64,000 bases of DNA from Anaerolineae bacterium (lineage in GTDB: Bacteria > Chloroflexota > Anaerolineae > Anaerolineales > Anaerolineaceae). A program made the position numbers and the translations under genes. Shown here in pieces: positions 62,019 through 64,000 of this stretch. The notes beneath the pieces are model-generated. The model had not been told where the DNA came from and searched no databases. It saw only the letters and a program-made list of their open reading frames with translations. The DNA lies in NCBI GenBank assembly GCA_013178295.1, contig JABLWW010000010.1, positions 147,517 through 211,516 of the forward strand, given 5' to 3'. How positions within the stretch are numbered: position 1 is the stretch's first letter; each line of letters begins with the position of its first letter.

Positions 62019-63593
62019 TTAGGACTTTTTCTTGTGTTGCGGGCAGCACACCATCAATCCATACTCCACCGAATCTGCCAGCGCTCTCCAACTGGCTTCG
62101 ATGATGTTGGCGCTGGCGCCCACAGTGCTCCAGGTTTGATTGCCGTTTTTGGTGTCGATCAACACCCGGGTAACTGCGCTGGTGCCGTTTTTCCCATCCA
62201 GGATGCGCACTTTGTAGTCGGATAGGTGAAAACTGGAAATGGACGGGTAGTGTGTTACCAACGCTTTGCGCAGGGCTGTGTCCAGAGCATTCACCGGGCC
62301 ATTACCTTCAGCAGCGGTGTGCATTACTTCGCCATTCACGCGCACTTTGACAGTTGCTTCGGCAAAGATGCCGCGTCCCTTGCGATGCTCCACCAGCGCC
62401 GAGAAGTCAATCAGCTCAAAGGGCGGCACATAACCTTTTTCCAGCCGCTTGAGGATCATCACCACAGAGGCTTCGGCAGCATCGAACGAGAAGCCCTGAG
62501 CCTCAAGCTCTTTAATCTCGCTTAACACCTTGCTGACGTCTACATGTTCCTCGATCTTGAGCCCATATTCTTCTGCTTTGCTAAGCAGATTGCCGCGCCC
62601 GGAAAGCTCGGAGATGACCACTTGCATACTGTTTCCTACCAGCTCGGGTTCGACATGCTGATAGGAACGCGGGTTGCGGCGCATGGCAGCAACATGAATG
62701 CCGCCCTTATGCGCAAATGCTGCCCGCCCAACATAGGGCAGATTTTCATCCATGGATAGGTTGGCGACCTCGGCTACATAGTGTGCTATCTCAAACAATT
62801 TGACCAGGTTTCCCTCTGGCAGGGCGCGCAAGCCAAGCTTGAGTTCCAGGTTGGGGATCACTGAACAAAGGTTGGCATTTCCGCAGCGCTCGCCGTATCC
62901 GTTGATGGTGCCCTGTACCTGGACAACACCTTCCCTGACCGCAGTAACCGAGTTTGCTGTGGCGCATTCGCTGTCGTTGTGGGCATGAATGCCCAGTGGC
63001 GTATCTATCTCTCTGCGTACTGCCTGGATGATTTCAGCAATCTGCCAGGGCAGCGACCCGCCGTTGGTATCGCATAATACCAGTGTTTCGGCACCGCCGC
63101 GTGCTGCCGCTTTGAGCGTTTCTAGGGCGTAGGCGGGGTCTTCTCGATAGCCATCAAAGAAATGCTCGGCGTCATAAATCACTTGCTGACCTTTGGAGCG
63201 CAGATAGGCGGTGCTTTCTTCGATGATGCGCAGATTGTTTTCCAATGTTGTGCGCAGCACGTCCTGAACATGCAGAACAGATGATTTGCCGACCAGGGCA
63301 CAATGACTTGTTCCGGCTTCCACCAGAGCGCGGATATTGTCATCTTCAGCGGGCGTTTTGTTTGCCGCGCAGGTGGCGCCAAATGCCACAATGCGGGCGT
63401 TCTGCCATTTCATGTTTGCTGCCCGCTGAAAAAACTCGGCGTCTTTTGGGTTTGAACCAGGCCAGCCGCCTTCGATGAACGCAACGCCTAACTCGTCCAA
63501 TCGGCGGGCAATGTTCAGTTTGTCGCTGAGTGAGAGCGAAATATCCTTGCGCTGTGACCCATCCCGTAAAGTTGTGTCGTAAACCTGTACCAT
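62019..63593 (-). CDS. cimA: Citramalate synthase
   Basis: Condenses pyruvate and acetyl-CoA to (R)-citramalate, the first step of the threonine-independent route to 2-oxobutyrate and isoleucine. It has 524 residues. The N-terminal HMGL-like barrel has YDTTLRDGSQRKDISLS, GGWPGSNPKDAEFF, LCDTNGGSLPW, and HAHNDSECATANS with the metal His pair. The C-terminal LeuA-like regulatory domain (about residues 400-515) is where isoleucine feedback would act. It differs from LeuA by its DGSQR start and longer barrel (TIGR00977-type). It is preceded by an isoleucine leader peptide and terminator. Confidence 0.93.
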   Translation of the reverse strand: MVQVYDTTLRDGSQRKDISLSLSDKLNIARRLDELGVAFIEGGWPGSNPKDAEFFQRAANMKWQNARIVAFGATCAANKTPAEDDNIRALVEAGTSHCALVGKSSVLHVQDVLRTTLENNLRIIEESTAYLRSKGQQVIYDAEHFFDGYREDPAYALETLKAAARGGAETLVLCDTNGGSLPWQIAEIIQAVRREIDTPLGIHAHNDSECATANSVTAVREGVVQVQGTINGYGERCGNANLCSVIPNLELKLGLRALPEGNLVKLFEIAHYVAEVANLSMDENLPYVGRAAFAHKGGIHVAAMRRNPRSYQHVEPELVGNSMQVVISELSGRGNLLSKAEEYGLKIEEHVDVSKVLSEIKELEAQGFSFDAAEASVVMILKRLEKGYVPPFELIDFSALVEHRKGRGIFAEATVKVRVNGEVMHTAAEGNGPVNALDTALRKALVTHYPSISSFHLSDYKVRILDGKNGTSAVTRVLIDTKNGNQTWSTVGASANIIEASWRALADSVEYGLMVCCPQHKKKS

Positions 63594-63632
63594 AAGAGCC
63601 TCCTGATATTGTATGAGAACAAATAGATAGAA

Positions 63633-63667
63633 AGATAAAAAAACCGCCCGACTGTCCGGGCGGTTTT
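63633..63667 (-). terminator. Attenuator terminator upstream of cimA
   Basis: On the minus strand AAAACCGCCCG (63667-63657), loop GACAGT, then CGGGCGGTTTT (63650-63640), running on into a tract of seven T bases (TTTTTTTATC). This is a textbook intrinsic terminator. It lies 40 bases before the cimA start and 43 bases after the leader-peptide stop, so it must regulate cimA rather than end another gene. Confidence 0.92.
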
Positions 63668-63710
63668 GGGTGGATTTGGTTTGGGGATTACAGGGGTTGC
63701 CTTCGTTGGA

Positions 63711-63818
63711 TTAACCTGCTTTCTCCATGCGCCCGGGCAGGGGATGGCTCTCAATAATAATGATGCCAAAAATGATGCTCTGGGGGTTGGAGAGAGTAGC
63801 AGACATAGCAAGTTTCAT
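63711..63818 (-). CDS. Isoleucine-rich leader peptide of cimA (35 codons)
   Basis: An ORF starting at ATG 63818 and ending at TAA 63711-63713. Codons 15-22 read IIFGIIII, six Ile codons (ATC and ATT) in eight positions. The tail is ESHPLPGRMEKAG. A consensus promoter ends 18 bases upstream, so the transcript leader is about 10 bases and lacks a Shine-Dalgarno sequence. A stalled ribosome at the Ile run would leave CCGGGCG (63730-63736) free to pair with CGCCCGG (63656-63662) in the terminator arm. Isoleucine shortage should therefore raise cimA expression. Small size means no homology support is possible here. Confidence 0.85.
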   Translation of the reverse strand: MKLAMSATLSNPQSIIFGIIIIESHPLPGRMEKAG

Positions 63819-63835
63819 GTTAGATAATTCGCATC

Positions 63836-63863
63836 ATTTTACCCAAAATGGCAGATTTGTCAA
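63836..63863 (-). promoter_or_regulatory. Promoter of the cimA leader transcript
   Basis: Minus strand TTGACA (63858-63863, perfect -35), 16 bases, TAAAAT (63836-63841). Expected start about 63829. The leader RNA to cimA is about 235 bases. Confidence 0.85.
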
Positions 63864-64000
63864 TGGTTTTAGATTGAAATTCAGACATGAGTTGGGACAG
63901 ATGGCTGAACAATGGTAGTGAAAGCAGACAAAGCGTCAGTGATGATCAAGCGCCACTCCTTGAGAGGCAGCGACCATTTCTGGCACAACAAGACAAATAA

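Noticed and set aside
63515..63811. A 98-codon minus-strand ORF covering the cimA leader in another frame
   Set aside because: It overlaps the terminator and the start of cimA, shows no protein-like pattern, and the 35-codon Ile-rich frame explains the region better.

Overview
The window looks like chromosomal DNA of a free-living heterotrophic bacterium, most likely Chloroflexota, class Anaerolineae. This is inferred from gene content, not from a marker gene. The main pointers are exported proteins with long Thr/Pro spacers (4295-5479, 18282-23159, 32873-34282), a membrane-anchored YvcK/CofD protein, M32 carboxypeptidase, DUF72 and C_GCAxxG_C_C proteins, GT-C membrane glycosyltransferases and citramalate synthase. 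I see no transposase, integrase, phage gene or CRISPR array. Promoters resemble sigma-70 (TTGACN-16/17-TATAAT), and Shine-Dalgarno sequences are present but often weak or absent.

Layout. 1-12.5 kb: housekeeping and redox enzymes (peptidase T, isochorismatase-like hydrolase, tRNA-Lys, pterin dehydratase, L,D-transpeptidase, carboxypeptidase Taq, alcohol dehydrogenase, cyclophilin, Fe-S aldo/keto reductase) and a GAF/PAS histidine kinase divergent from yvcK. 12.6-18.3 kb: central carbon metabolism (yvcK, gap, pgk), then a ParB-like/universal-stress fusion. 18.3-23.2 kb: a gene for a 1625-residue exported protein with nine beta-rich repeats. 23.4-32.8 kb: threonine aldolase, GT2 glycosyltransferase, GH38 mannosidase, a one-piece lipoate ligase, DinB, UDP-GlcNAc 2-epimerase and a GT-C protein. 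34.6-37.7 kb: tRNA-Leu divergent from ychF, then a GNAT/ATP-grasp pair behind a long leader.

37.7-44.1 kb is one tight minus-strand operon: HD-GYP sensor, PAS, DUF952, holA, aminotransferase, galE, surE. 44.9-51 kb is a second: transglutaminase, two GT-C proteins, a B12-dependent methionine synthase activation-domain protein and a two-TM protein. 51.2-58 kb holds a metallo-beta-lactamase-fold hydrolase, a diverged phosphoribosyltransferase-like protein with a REC-PP2C phosphatase, and a minus-strand MFS/PIG-L/DUF6056 operon. 58-62 kb has a DUF333 lipoprotein, a YjbQ protein, a YghO-like acyltransferase and a split lipoate ligase (lplB-lplA) with a hot-dog thioesterase. 62-63.9 kb is citramalate synthase.

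The most striking signal is upstream of citramalate synthase, the entry enzyme of a threonine-independent isoleucine route. A consensus promoter leads into an unannotated 35-codon ORF with six Ile codons in eight positions. An intrinsic terminator with a 7-U tract follows, and a segment inside the ORF can pair with its ascending arm. This is the full logic of an isoleucine transcription attenuator. Other points of interest are a ychF leader that appears to be transcribed antisense across tRNA-Leu, near-leaderless transcripts, fused and split lipoate ligases side by side, and a nested-domain exported protein.
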